Source of the DNA: JBCCEV01 sp039030125
GTDB taxonomy: Bacteria; Pseudomonadota; Gammaproteobacteria; Ga0077536
DNA length: 15,521 nt
Direction: 5' to 3'
NCBI GenBank assembly: GCA_039030125.1
Contig: JBCCEV010000107.1
Span: forward strand, 1 to 15,521
Of the stretch, positions 6,127-12,835 are shown piece after piece. Within the stretch, counting starts at the first letter, position 1. Each line of letters starts with the position of its first letter. The notes beneath the pieces are model-generated. The model was not told the origin of the DNA. It saw only the letters and a list, made by a program, of their open reading frames with translations, and did no database searches. The translations under genes were made by a program, and so were the position numbers.

Positions 6127-6750
6127 ATGGCGTCGAGCGATTCAACCACTTTAATTCTGTTCGCAAAAAATCCGGACGGGATCGTGAAAACCCGGTTGGC
6201 CTCGGTCCTTGGGATGCGCGCCGCGCAGAACGTTTATCAACGTCTACTGACAAGAACTATGGAAGTAGTCGAAGCTTCGTTGTTCCAGCGGCGCTTGGTT
6301 ATGGTCGCCAACGCGGCCGATCATGACCACTTTGAGCAACGATTAGCGCAACGGCCGGTGCTTTGGGAAGTCGGGGTGCAATGCCAAGGGGACTTGGGCC
6401 GTCGAATGAGGACAGCGCTGGCAGGCTGCGTTGGGGAAGACAGTGCGGCGCTATTAATCGGTTCGGATCTGGCCGACATTGAAGCTTCTGATCTCAATGA
6501 AGCGTTGCTTTTGTTGGCCGATGCGGACCAGTGCGTTATTGGTCCGGCGGTTGACGGCGGCTATTGGGCGTTTGGTTGCCGCTCCAGCGTGCCCGAGGTT
6601 TTTGAACAAGTTAGCTGGAGTAGTGGGGCGGTCTATCGGCAAACCACTTCTCAGTTAGATGCGTTGGGAGTCAGTTGGCACCGTTTGCCGACGCGCCACG
6701 ACATCGATCGTCCGCACGACCTGGAGCGCTTCCCGTCGTTGTTAGCTTAG
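6127..6750 (+). CDS. TIGR04282-family (DUF2064) arsenosugar-associated transferase
   Basis: This 207-aa protein belongs to the nucleotidyl/glycosyltransferase-like DUF2064 family that accompanies ArsS. Landmarks are LFAKNPDGIVKTRL (11-24), the basic nucleotide-binding start. LLIGSDLADI (109-118) stands where relatives usually read IG(T/S)D-x-P, so the usual Pro is Ala here. IGPAVDGGYWAFG (138-150) is the DGGYW block. Its exact reaction is unproven in the family; a role in transferring or activating a sugar in arsenosugar formation is inferred from context. TAAGG from the preceding stop supplies the ribosome binding site for the ATG at 6127. The stop (6748-6750) overlaps the stop of the convergent PilZ gene, and no terminator hairpin is visible at the junction. 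Confidence 0.88.
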   Translation: MASSDSTTLILFAKNPDGIVKTRLASVLGMRAAQNVYQRLLTRTMEVVEASLFQRRLVMVANAADHDHFEQRLAQRPVLWEVGVQCQGDLGRRMRTALAGCVGEDSAALLIGSDLADIEASDLNEALLLLADADQCVIGPAVDGGYWAFGCRSSVPEVFEQVSWSSGAVYRQTTSQLDALGVSWHRLPTRHDIDRPHDLERFPSLLA

Positions 6751-7481
6751 TGCGCGTTGGTGCGCTGCAAGGCTGCGATCGCGCGATCAAGGCGGCGCTC
6801 ATCGCGCGCGCTCAGATCCATGAAACAGGCACCGAAGCGGATCCCACGATGCGGAACTTTGCTGCGATGGCGGATCATGATTTGTGTCGTCAACGCCTGG
6901 TCAGGAAGAGCAAGCGTACACTCATAAGTCTCATTGACGAGTTCGCTGGCATCGCTGACGTGCGCGGAGAAACCGCCGCTTGATAGATCGCGAAGTTTCA
7001 CATTGATGAGGTCCTCACCGTGACGCAGTTGACCCGCCACATTGATGCCCAGTGGCACCGGCGCGCGGTACTCGTCACGTCTGCGTGGATAATCAATATG
7101 GCTTGGAAAGGGGACTTTATAGAAGCGGTTATCTGGCGGCCCGCCGATTGCCTCGATCATGCTCGAAAATTTAACGTCGCTATGTTCGAGAGAGCCTTTG
7201 ATTTCAATTTTGGTTCCGGCCCGCAGGTGCTCGTTGCCGCTGGCAGGCATCACGTGATCAAACACTAGATATCCCTCCTCGCGCACGACTTCCAGCAGAT
7301 GGGAAAAAAAATGTTCCTTCTGATCTTCAAGGTGGATCTCTAAAGGATTGCGTTGTTCGATCAGTCGGCCGAACACCCGAATGGCCGGATGTGCGGCGCT
7401 TAAAGTAAGCGCTACGGGTTTGGATCCTACGAGCTTGCGCGCGCGGGCGGACATCGTCGAGTCACGCGATTTCCAAGGCAT
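6747..7481 (-). CDS. flgZ: Flagellar brake protein, YcgR/FlgZ type, PilZ domain
   Basis: This 244-aa c-di-GMP receptor is expected to slow or bias the flagellar motor when the second messenger is high. The N-terminal YcgR domain spans about 25-125. The C-terminal PilZ domain carries both binding signatures: R135-x3-R139 (in YPRRRDEYR) and D165-x-S167-x2-G170 (in DLSSGG). It is the last gene of flgA-flgM-flgN-flgZ, the position occupied by the PilZ gene flgZ in Pseudomonas. The start is uncertain. The ATG at 7481 overlaps flgN by 20 nt, while the ATG at 7454 (giving MSARARK) lies just after the flgN stop. Neither has a clear ribosome binding site. The stop overlaps the stop of the convergent arsenosugar gene. 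Confidence 0.9.
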   Translation of the reverse strand: MPWKSRDSTMSARARKLVGSKPVALTLSAAHPAIRVFGRLIEQRNPLEIHLEDQKEHFFSHLLEVVREEGYLVFDHVMPASGNEHLRAGTKIEIKGSLEHSDVKFSSMIEAIGGPPDNRFYKVPFPSHIDYPRRRDEYRAPVPLGINVAGQLRHGEDLINVKLRDLSSGGFSAHVSDASELVNETYECTLALPDQALTTQIMIRHRSKVPHRGIRFGACFMDLSARDERRLDRAIAALQRTNAH

Positions 7482-7863
7482 CGCTCACGCGATAGTGCCC
7501 GACCTTACCGCCAGCGTCATAGGTTGGTGTGGTCGACGCGCCGACGCGTAATACCGAGAGAAACCGGGCGACGAAACCTCTATTAAGGTCGATGGCGCCG
7601 CCGTTGACGCGGTTTGCAAACGCGCATGCTTGCGATGTTTCGATAAGGTCACGTTTTAAAGCGGCGGGGAGCGCTGAGGCGCTGTCAAGCTTGCCCAGAT
7701 CAATGTTTGCCCCCGCCAGATCGTTCGCCAGACTTAGTTTTTCCCTGAGCGTCTGCTGGAGTTCATTAGCGTTGCCGCTCGCGAGCTGCGCACGCTCTAG
7801 CTCTAGAACACTGAGGAACTGTTCGAGCTTCTCGAGCAGCGCTTGAGCTTGATCTAAATTCAT
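7462..7863 (-). CDS. flgN: FlgN, flagellar export chaperone for hook-junction proteins
   Basis: This 133-aa helical cytoplasmic protein corresponds to the chaperone that delivers FlgK and FlgL to the type III export apparatus. It shows the family pattern: a long amphipathic first helix (MNLDQAQALLEKLEQFLSVL), a second helix with ELQQTLREKLSLANDL, and the C-terminal TYDAGGKVG block (about 117-125). That block is common in FlgN proteins. Its ATG overlaps the flgM stop in an ATGA arrangement (7860-7863), so its translation is probably coupled to that of flgM. This matters because flgM carries an early in-frame stop, and ribosomes must reach or restart near the flgM end for the coupling to work. 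Confidence 0.9.
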   Translation of the reverse strand: MNLDQAQALLEKLEQFLSVLELERAQLASGNANELQQTLREKLSLANDLAGANIDLGKLDSASALPAALKRDLIETSQACAFANRVNGGAIDLNRGFVARFLSVLRVGASTTPTYDAGGKVGHYRVSDALEIA

Positions 7864-8168
7864 GAGCTAGGGGGGGTTAAAAGAGATTCGATCTCGGTTA
7901 GTTTTTTAGCGACTTCTTTGCTGTCGACTTGATAGGAGCCGCTCTCCACGGCCTGGCGGAGCTCAGCGACGCGTTGTTGATCGACAACGGGCAGTGAGGC
8001 CACCGCCTCGGTGAGTTTCTGCAGTCGCGTTCCAAGATCGGTTAATGTCACCGGATCGTCAGGACTGCCGTTCGCTGCCTATGAGGCGGGTGCTTGGGCG
8101 TTTGAATTCTGGGTGGCTTGCAGATTAGCGATATTGGAGACGCTTGGGCCTTTGACTTCGGAAACCAT
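7860..8168 (-). pseudogene. flgM: FlgM anti-sigma-28 factor with in-frame TAG at codon 30
   Basis: FlgM holds FliA (sigma-28) inactive until it is exported through the completed hook. The frame from ATG 8168 begins MVSEVKGPSVSN and runs 102 codons, a normal FlgM length, but codon 30 (8079-8081) is TAG. Downstream in the same frame are PDDPVTLTDLGTRLQKL and the conserved sigma-binding C-terminus (VDQQRVAELRQAVESGSYQV, then KEVAKKLTEIESLL). The upstream ATG lies about 25 nt after a good sigma-28 promoter, so this is the native 5' end. A GTG at 8051 (codon 40) could restart translation and give a 63-aa product with the sigma-binding part but without the N-terminal export part. TAG ends at least eight other genes here, so general recoding is unlikely. 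A nonsense mutation, a sequencing error, suppression and re-initiation all remain possible. Confidence 0.88.
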
Positions 8169-8199
8169 CGTGTTCTTTACTCGTTCGTGCTTGCGGCTT

Positions 8200-8226
8200 T
8201 TAACGGTCTGTGATGGTTAAACTTTA
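8200..8226 (-). promoter_or_regulatory. Sigma-28 (FliA) promoter of flgM
   Basis: On the minus strand, TAAAGTTT (8226-8219) is a perfect match to the FliA -35 consensus. It is separated by exactly 11 bases from ACCGTTAA (8207-8200), which differs from the -10 consensus GCCGATAA at two positions. Transcription should begin near 8193, about 25 nt before the flgM ATG at 8168. This gives flgM-flgN-flgZ the familiar late-class feedback control by the sigma factor that FlgM inhibits. Confidence 0.85.
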
Positions 8227-8285
8227 ACGAATTCGAGGGTTTTGAGACACCCGTCGCAAACCCAATAGTGCAACGCAGCATCTAG

Positions 8286-9011
8286 CTAGCCTCGTACCAC
8301 GGCAACTTGGCCGGCGCCCATGACTTTGGCGTTGAGCGTTTTCTTGGAATTAAGGTTACGCACTCTTATATGCTGACCGCGCTGTCCGTCGGTCAGTGCC
8401 ACACCCTGGGCACGAACCGTAATAGCGCCGCTTTGAATCGTAATCGTGACATTCTGGCCGCGGCGGATCACTCTGCGGTGGCGTAGAGCATTCTGATTTA
8501 GTGCGAGGCCCGCAGGAATAGCACGGGTGAGCACCTGGTCGATCACCGCCTGGGGTTGCGAAAAATAATGCATCGACCCGCGAAGCCTGCGCCGCTCCAG
8601 GGTCAGGTCGTCTTGGGTAAGCACCTGATTTCTCTGCAAAGCGCGCGCCGCCACAACAACCTTTCCATAGCGCCTGACCTCGACCGGCACGAATAAGGAC
8701 CAGGGCTTGCGGTCGTGACAGGACACGCGAACATTAAACCGGTCGCGCTCGCTGCCAAGTGTCTTGATTTCGGTCGTCAAGGCCTGGCTGCAGCGGGTCA
8801 GACGCAGCCTGGGATCGAGAAGCGAACTCTCGACCTCAAAATCCGTGTCAGCGGGGATCAGTGTTTTGACCTTGGCCACCGCCGCATCCTGGATCTGCGC
8901 CAGTGATTGGAGTTGGCCGGCGAGCCCGAATGGACTCCAGATGAACAACAAGCCCAACACCAGGTGTTGGTGGGCGCGGTTACATCGATCGGTATTGGGG
9001 AATTTCAGCAT
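8286..9011 (-). CDS. flgA: FlgA, flagellar P-ring assembly chaperone
   Basis: FlgA is a periplasmic chaperone needed for FlgI to polymerise into the P ring. From the ATG at 9011 the product is 241 aa. A long basic n-region and hydrophobic core (LVLGLLFIWSPFGLAG, 17-32) form a signal peptide cut near residue 31. The mature part has the two FlgA cysteines in LTRCSQAL and VRVSCHDRKPW. It then has a SAF-type beta-clip domain with VVVAARALQRNQVLTQDDL and RAIPAGLALNQNAL, and it ends with the conserved VRVRNLNSKKTLNAKVMGAGQV pattern (the first V is I here). The frame stays open upstream to 9086, with alternative ATGs at 9029 and 9086. The shorter start gives the most normal signal peptide. It reads divergently from flgB and lies upstream of flgM in the usual order. 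Confidence 0.9.
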   Translation of the reverse strand: MLKFPNTDRCNRAHQHLVLGLLFIWSPFGLAGQLQSLAQIQDAAVAKVKTLIPADTDFEVESSLLDPRLRLTRCSQALTTEIKTLGSERDRFNVRVSCHDRKPWSLFVPVEVRRYGKVVVAARALQRNQVLTQDDLTLERRRLRGSMHYFSQPQAVIDQVLTRAIPAGLALNQNALRHRRVIRRGQNVTITIQSGAITVRAQGVALTDGQRGQHIRVRNLNSKKTLNAKVMGAGQVAVVRG

Positions 9012-9025
9012 TGGGTGCGCTCGAT

Positions 9026-9232
9026 TCATTTGGCCATGAGTTTGAGCAAACTTCGTGCCGCCTCGCGCAGCGCCCCGACAACGCATGATTTCACCACTGA
9101 ACGAAGACTTCTTTTGCCGTCGCTCTCAAGGTCTTTGCCGCAAACGCGGCAGAACTTGCCGTTCCCGGTCTGGTTTGCTGGCCACCCGATCGCTCCAACG
9201 CGCGAAAACACAGGCGATTTCCACGCTGGCAC
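9026..9232 (-). CDS. Possible small protein upstream of flgA (doubtful)
   Basis: A 68-aa frame lies in the flgA-flgB divergent region. It contains C-x2-C (CRVCGKD, about 28-34), a basic helix-like second half (RSVVKSCVVGALREAARSLLKL) and ends in MAK. Its TGA overlaps the flgA ATG at 9029 in an ATGA arrangement, as coupled genes often do. Against it, the start lies inside the sigma-54 site for flgB, there is no clear ribosome binding site, and I recognise no family. It may be a chance open frame. Confidence 0.25.
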   Translation of the reverse strand: MPAWKSPVFSRVGAIGWPANQTGNGKFCRVCGKDLESDGKRSLRSVVKSCVVGALREAARSLLKLMAK

Positions 9233-9242
9233 AACACCTGCA
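9227..9242 (+). promoter_or_regulatory. Sigma-54 (RpoN) promoter of the flgB operon
   Basis: TGGCACAACACCTGCA matches the -24/-12 consensus with the invariant GG at 9228-9229 and GC at 9240-9241, in the strict spacing sigma-54 requires. The only notable departure is C for the first T of TTGCA. Transcription should start near 9253, about 20 nt before the flgB ATG. In Pseudomonas and Vibrio the rod-hook operon is driven by RpoN with a flagellar activator (FleR/FlrC type). The same control is inferred here. Confidence 0.85.
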
Positions 9243-9271
9243 TTAACCCCGCACCACTACGGGGAACGTTT

Positions 9272-9655
9272 ATGTTCAATTTCGAAAACGCCTTTGGTTT
9301 ACACGCACCCGCCTTAATGGCTCGCGGCCATCGTGCGAGCGTGCTGGCGAGCAATCTTGCCAATGCCGACACACCCGGTTATCGCGCGCGGGACGTTGAG
9401 TTCCGCCGGATCCTAGGCGCCGCCAAAGGTGATCTTGCAATGGCGAGTGCACATTATCGTCACCTATCGAGCGAGCAGGCGGGCGCAATGGATGTTAAGT
9501 ACCGACAACCGCTGAATCCTTCATTGGATCAGAACACGGTCGATGTAAATGCGGAGCGCGCGGCGTTTTTGGACAACGCATTACGCTATCAAGCCAGCTT
9601 GCGATTCCTCAATGGCCGGATCAGCGGGATCCTCAAAGCGCTGAACGGAGAATAG
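9272..9655 (+). CDS. flgB: FlgB, flagellar proximal rod protein
   Basis: FlgB is a subunit of the proximal rod that crosses the periplasm and connects the MS ring to the hook; it leaves through the flagellar type III exporter without a signal peptide. The 127-aa product has the rod/hook N-terminal motif ASNLANADTPGYRARDVEF (26-44) and the C-terminal helix with NALRYQASLRFLNGRISGI. The QNTVDVNAERAAFLDNALRYQ stretch is the standard FlgB pattern. GGGGAA at 9259-9264 is the ribosome binding site. It is the first gene of the flgB-to-flgJ run, directly downstream of the sigma-54 promoter. Confidence 0.95.
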   Translation: MFNFENAFGLHAPALMARGHRASVLASNLANADTPGYRARDVEFRRILGAAKGDLAMASAHYRHLSSEQAGAMDVKYRQPLNPSLDQNTVDVNAERAAFLDNALRYQASLRFLNGRISGILKALNGE

Positions 9656-9657
9656 AG

Positions 9658-10083
9658 ATGTCTCTGTTGAATGTTTTCGATATCGCAGGAACCGCGCTTT
9701 CCGCGCAAACGGTGCGCCTTAATACGACCGCGAGCAACATGGCCAATGCCAACAGCGCGAGCAGCAGCTCGGAGTCGACTTATCGGGCGCGTTATCCGGT
9801 TTTTTCGACCGCGATGCTTGAACAGTGGAATTTCGATGCGGCCGATCATGCGCCACGCGGCGTTCGCATCGATGGCATTGTCGAGAGTGAGGCGGCGTTA
9901 AAGCGCGAATACAGCCCCAACCACCCGCTTGCCGACACCGATGGTTATATCACCTTACCGAACGTGAACGTGGTTGAAGAGATGGCGAACATGATTTCGG
10001 CCTCGCGCAGCTATCAAAGCAATATTGAGATTATGGAAGCTTCCAAACAGCTTCTGCAGCAAACGTTGTCCTTAGGGCAGTAA
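9658..10083 (+). CDS. flgC: FlgC, flagellar proximal rod protein
   Basis: FlgC is the second proximal rod subunit. The 141-aa product has the N-terminal motif LNTTASNMANANS (21-33) and the C-terminal NVVEEMANMISASRSYQSNI with an adjoining LLQQTLSL helix. Both are standard for FlgC. The YITLPNVNVVEEM part is especially diagnostic. It begins 2 nt after the flgB stop, with GGAG at 9646-9649 as ribosome binding site, so the two are made together in step with rod assembly. Confidence 0.95.
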   Translation: MSLLNVFDIAGTALSAQTVRLNTTASNMANANSASSSSESTYRARYPVFSTAMLEQWNFDAADHAPRGVRIDGIVESEAALKREYSPNHPLADTDGYITLPNVNVVEEMANMISASRSYQSNIEIMEASKQLLQQTLSLGQ

Positions 10084-10113
10084 CACCGTTTAAGGACAGC
10101 GAGGAGCATCAAC

Positions 10114-10794
10114 GTGAGCGATACCAATGGCATCAATGCAGCGACCTTCCAGCAGTTTGGCATCGAGCAGAAAGCCAAACCCGCGGCGGACAGCAACGAG
10201 CTCGGCCAGCAGCAATTTTTTGACCTGATGATCACTCAGTTGCAGAACCAGGATCCCTTCAAACCCATGGAAAGTGGGGAATTTCTGGGCCAGATCGCGC
10301 AATTCAGCACGGTTAACGGGATCACGGAGCTCCAGCAGTCTTTCGAGAGCATGGCCAATTCCTTGCAATCTAACTTGGCGCTGCAAGCCTCGACCATGGT
10401 TGGGCGGGAAGTGTTGATCCCCCGCGATGAAATCATCGTGGACAGTGGGATCGCGACCAAGACGTTTACCGAATTACCCGATAACGCAGGGCAAGTGGTG
10501 CTCGATATCTATGACCAGTTTGGGCAGTTGGTCCGCAAGGTCGAAATGGGACCACAGTCCAGCGGACCATTGACCTATCAATGGGACGGTTTGGACAGCG
10601 AAGGCCGCACTCTTCCGGACGGCAGGTATCGCGTGGCCATTCAGGCGGAGCTATCGGGAGCGAGTGTGGCATTGCAAGCGGGCCTGCGAACTAAGGTTGA
10701 AAGCGTCACACTTGCCCCTGGTGGTAGCGGAACGATCTTGAACGTCGCGCAGCTCGGTGCGATCGACGTGAGCGAAGTCGGTCAAATTTTCTAA
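10114..10794 (+). CDS. flgD: FlgD, hook-cap scaffolding protein
   Basis: FlgD forms the temporary cap under which FlgE subunits assemble into the hook. The 226-aa product has the conserved FlgD N-terminal region (FFDLMITQLQNQDPFKPMES, about 35-54, then EFLGQIAQFSTVNGI). This is followed by FlgD Ig-like and tudor-like domains: LDIYDQFGQLVRKVEMG, the YQWDGLDSEGRTLPDGRY block and a C-terminal strand ending SEVGQIF. The start codon is GTG (10114), supported by GAGGAG at 10101-10106. It lies 30 nt after flgC. Confidence 0.95.
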   Translation: MSDTNGINAATFQQFGIEQKAKPAADSNELGQQQFFDLMITQLQNQDPFKPMESGEFLGQIAQFSTVNGITELQQSFESMANSLQSNLALQASTMVGREVLIPRDEIIVDSGIATKTFTELPDNAGQVVLDIYDQFGQLVRKVEMGPQSSGPLTYQWDGLDSEGRTLPDGRYRVAIQAELSGASVALQAGLRTKVESVTLAPGGSGTILNVAQLGAIDVSEVGQIF

Positions 10795-10817
10795 TCATTT
10801 CTTTGGAGTAATACGAG

Positions 10818-12038
10818 ATGGCATTTAAATCGGCGATCAGCGGCTTGCAAGCCGCGCAAACAGATCTCAACGTCATCGGTAATAACGTTGCGAACGCAAA
10901 CACCACGGGCTTCAAACGCTCGCGCGTTGAATTTCAAGATGTCTTTGCGGTATCGAACGCGGGCTCGACATCAAATTCGACCGGTCGCGGCGTGGATACC
11001 GCACGGGTGGCGCAACAGTTTGAACAAGGAAACATCTCATTCACCGACAGCTCGCTGGATCTCGCGGTGTCGGGCCAAGGGTTTTTCATGCTCAACGATG
11101 GCGGCGAGCGTCTATACACCAGAGACGGCGCCTTTGGCCTTGACCGGGATGGCTTTATCGTCAATTCCAAAAATCAGCAATTGCTTGCTTTCGGCGCCGA
11201 CGCGGCGGGCAACGTCACCGGCGCACTAAGCCCCCTCCAGCTTTCGCAGGCCAACAATTCGCCCCAGGCGAGCGCGGCGATTTCGATTGGGGCCAACCTC
11301 GACGCCAATGCCACGCCGCCGCCCAGCGCGCCGTTTGATCCCAATGACGCCAACACCTACAACGACACGACCGCGATGAATATTTTTGATTCGCAAGGCG
11401 GCAGTCATCTCATTCAAATGTACTTTGTGCGCACCGCGACCGCCAACGAATGGGAAATGCACACGGTGGTTAACTCGACGTTACCGGCCGTATCGGGACC
11501 GGACACCCTCACCTTTGACCCGGCAGGCAACCTGACGGTGCCGGCCACCGGTGACATTACTATCCCGGCGTTTACGCCGACCGCGGGCGTGAACCCGGTC
11601 AACCTCACCGTAAGCGTCGATCAGACCACCCAGTTCGGCGCGCCTTTCGGCGTTAACCTCTTAACGCAAGATGGTTTCACCACCGGCCGCCTGGCTGGGA
11701 TCGATATCGACCGCGACGGCGTGATCCTGGCGCGATTCACCAATGGCCAAAGTGCGATACAGGGTCAAGTCGCGCTGGCGAACTTCCCCAATCCCCAAGG
11801 CCTGCAGCCGGTGGGCAGCAATAATTGGGCAGAAACCTTTGCCGCCGGGATCGTACTCGAAGGTCAGCCCGGCACTGCGAGTTTCGGCTTCATTCAAGGT
11901 GGCGCGCTCGAAGATTCGAATGTTGATTTGTCCTCGGAGCTGGTCAATTTGATCATCGCCCAGCGGAATTTCCAGGCCAACACGGAAGTCATTTCGACCG
12001 CAGATAACGTGACCCAGTCGGTCATCAATATCCGCTAG
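10818..12038 (+). CDS. flgE: FlgE, flagellar hook protein
   Basis: FlgE builds the curved universal joint between rod and filament. The 406-aa product has the N-terminal hook motif NNVANANTTGFKRSRVEF (22-39). DSSLDLAVSGQGFFML follows, then a variable surface domain (about 150-290, rich in Pro, Asn, Thr and Ala). The C-terminal core reads GALEDSNVDLSSELVNLIIA followed by QRNFQAN. The C-terminal helix ends in VINIR. The length is ordinary for a gammaproteobacterial hook protein. GGAG at 10804-10807 is a possible ribosome binding site. A 36-nt gap separates it from flgF with no sigma-54 site or terminator, so read-through into flgF is likely. Confidence 0.96.
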   Translation: MAFKSAISGLQAAQTDLNVIGNNVANANTTGFKRSRVEFQDVFAVSNAGSTSNSTGRGVDTARVAQQFEQGNISFTDSSLDLAVSGQGFFMLNDGGERLYTRDGAFGLDRDGFIVNSKNQQLLAFGADAAGNVTGALSPLQLSQANNSPQASAAISIGANLDANATPPPSAPFDPNDANTYNDTTAMNIFDSQGGSHLIQMYFVRTATANEWEMHTVVNSTLPAVSGPDTLTFDPAGNLTVPATGDITIPAFTPTAGVNPVNLTVSVDQTTQFGAPFGVNLLTQDGFTTGRLAGIDIDRDGVILARFTNGQSAIQGQVALANFPNPQGLQPVGSNNWAETFAAGIVLEGQPGTASFGFIQGGALEDSNVDLSSELVNLIIAQRNFQANTEVISTADNVTQSVINIR

Positions 12039-12074
12039 GTCTTGAGTGCCCTACAACCTTAAGGTGCTAGAAAA

Positions 12075-12818
12075 ATGGATCGTTCGATTTACCTAGCCAT
12101 GTCGGCTGCCAAGCACATGCTCAATGCACAAAGCTTGGCGAGCCATAATTTGGCGAACGTTTCGACCACCGGGTTTAAGTCTGACTTTCAGGCCTTTCGG
12201 GCAATGCCAGTGTATGGCTCTGGCCATGCGTCGCGGGTCTATGCCCATACAGAGCGTCCGGGCATCGATTTTTCTGCCGGTACCATCGAAACGACAGGCA
12301 ATGAGCTCGATATCGCGATCAACGGCGAGGGCTTCATCGCTGTACGGGCGCCGGACGGCAGCGAGGCCTATACCCGCGCGGGCGCGTTGGCGACCAATTT
12401 AAACGGTCAGTTGCAAACGAGCGGCGGCCATCTTGTGTTGGGCAATGGAGGGCCCATCGCGGTTCCACCGGCGCAGTCGCTCGTAGTGGGCGTTGACGGC
12501 ACGATTTCGGTAAGGCCGGTGGGGCAAGAAGCGAACACCCTCGCGCAGGTTGATCGGATCAAGTTAGTCAATCCGGCGTCGGCCGATCTTGAAAAGGGTG
12601 CCGATGGGCTGTTCCGCTTGCGCAGCGGCGCGCCTGCGCCAGTCGATGCGGGCGTGCGGGTTACGCGCGGCGCGCTCGAGGCCAGCAATGTCAATCCGGT
12701 CTCGGAAATGGTCAATCTGATCAGTCACGCACGCCAATACGAAATGGCCATCAAAACCATGCAAACCACCGAAGAACTTGATGCGGCAACCGCCAGGTTG
12801 TTGCGTTTGAACGGATAG
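12075..12818 (+). CDS. flgF: FlgF, flagellar proximal rod protein
   Basis: FlgF is a proximal rod subunit. The 247-aa product carries SHNLANVSTTGFKSDFQAF (23-41) with the following FRAMPVYG stretch that is typical of FlgF. It also has ELDIAINGEGFIAVRAPDG in the middle and the C-terminal ASNVNPVSEMVNLISHARQY segment and its helix TMQTTEELDAATARLLRL. AAGG at 12061-12064 lies 10 nt before the ATG. Its similarity to FlgG next door reflects the common ancestry of rod and hook proteins. Confidence 0.95.
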   Translation: MDRSIYLAMSAAKHMLNAQSLASHNLANVSTTGFKSDFQAFRAMPVYGSGHASRVYAHTERPGIDFSAGTIETTGNELDIAINGEGFIAVRAPDGSEAYTRAGALATNLNGQLQTSGGHLVLGNGGPIAVPPAQSLVVGVDGTISVRPVGQEANTLAQVDRIKLVNPASADLEKGADGLFRLRSGAPAPVDAGVRVTRGALEASNVNPVSEMVNLISHARQYEMAIKTMQTTEELDAATARLLRLNG

Positions 12819-12835
12819 TACAAAGAGAGAAATCG

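Noticed and set aside
7860..8168. Genome-wide recoding of TAG as an amino acid to explain the flgM stop
   Set aside because: TAG is the terminal codon of the dehydrogenase, mtd, the VPxPA protein, the DUF2064 gene, flgA, flgB, flgE, flgF, flgH and flgI at exactly the expected ends, so it acts as a normal stop here.
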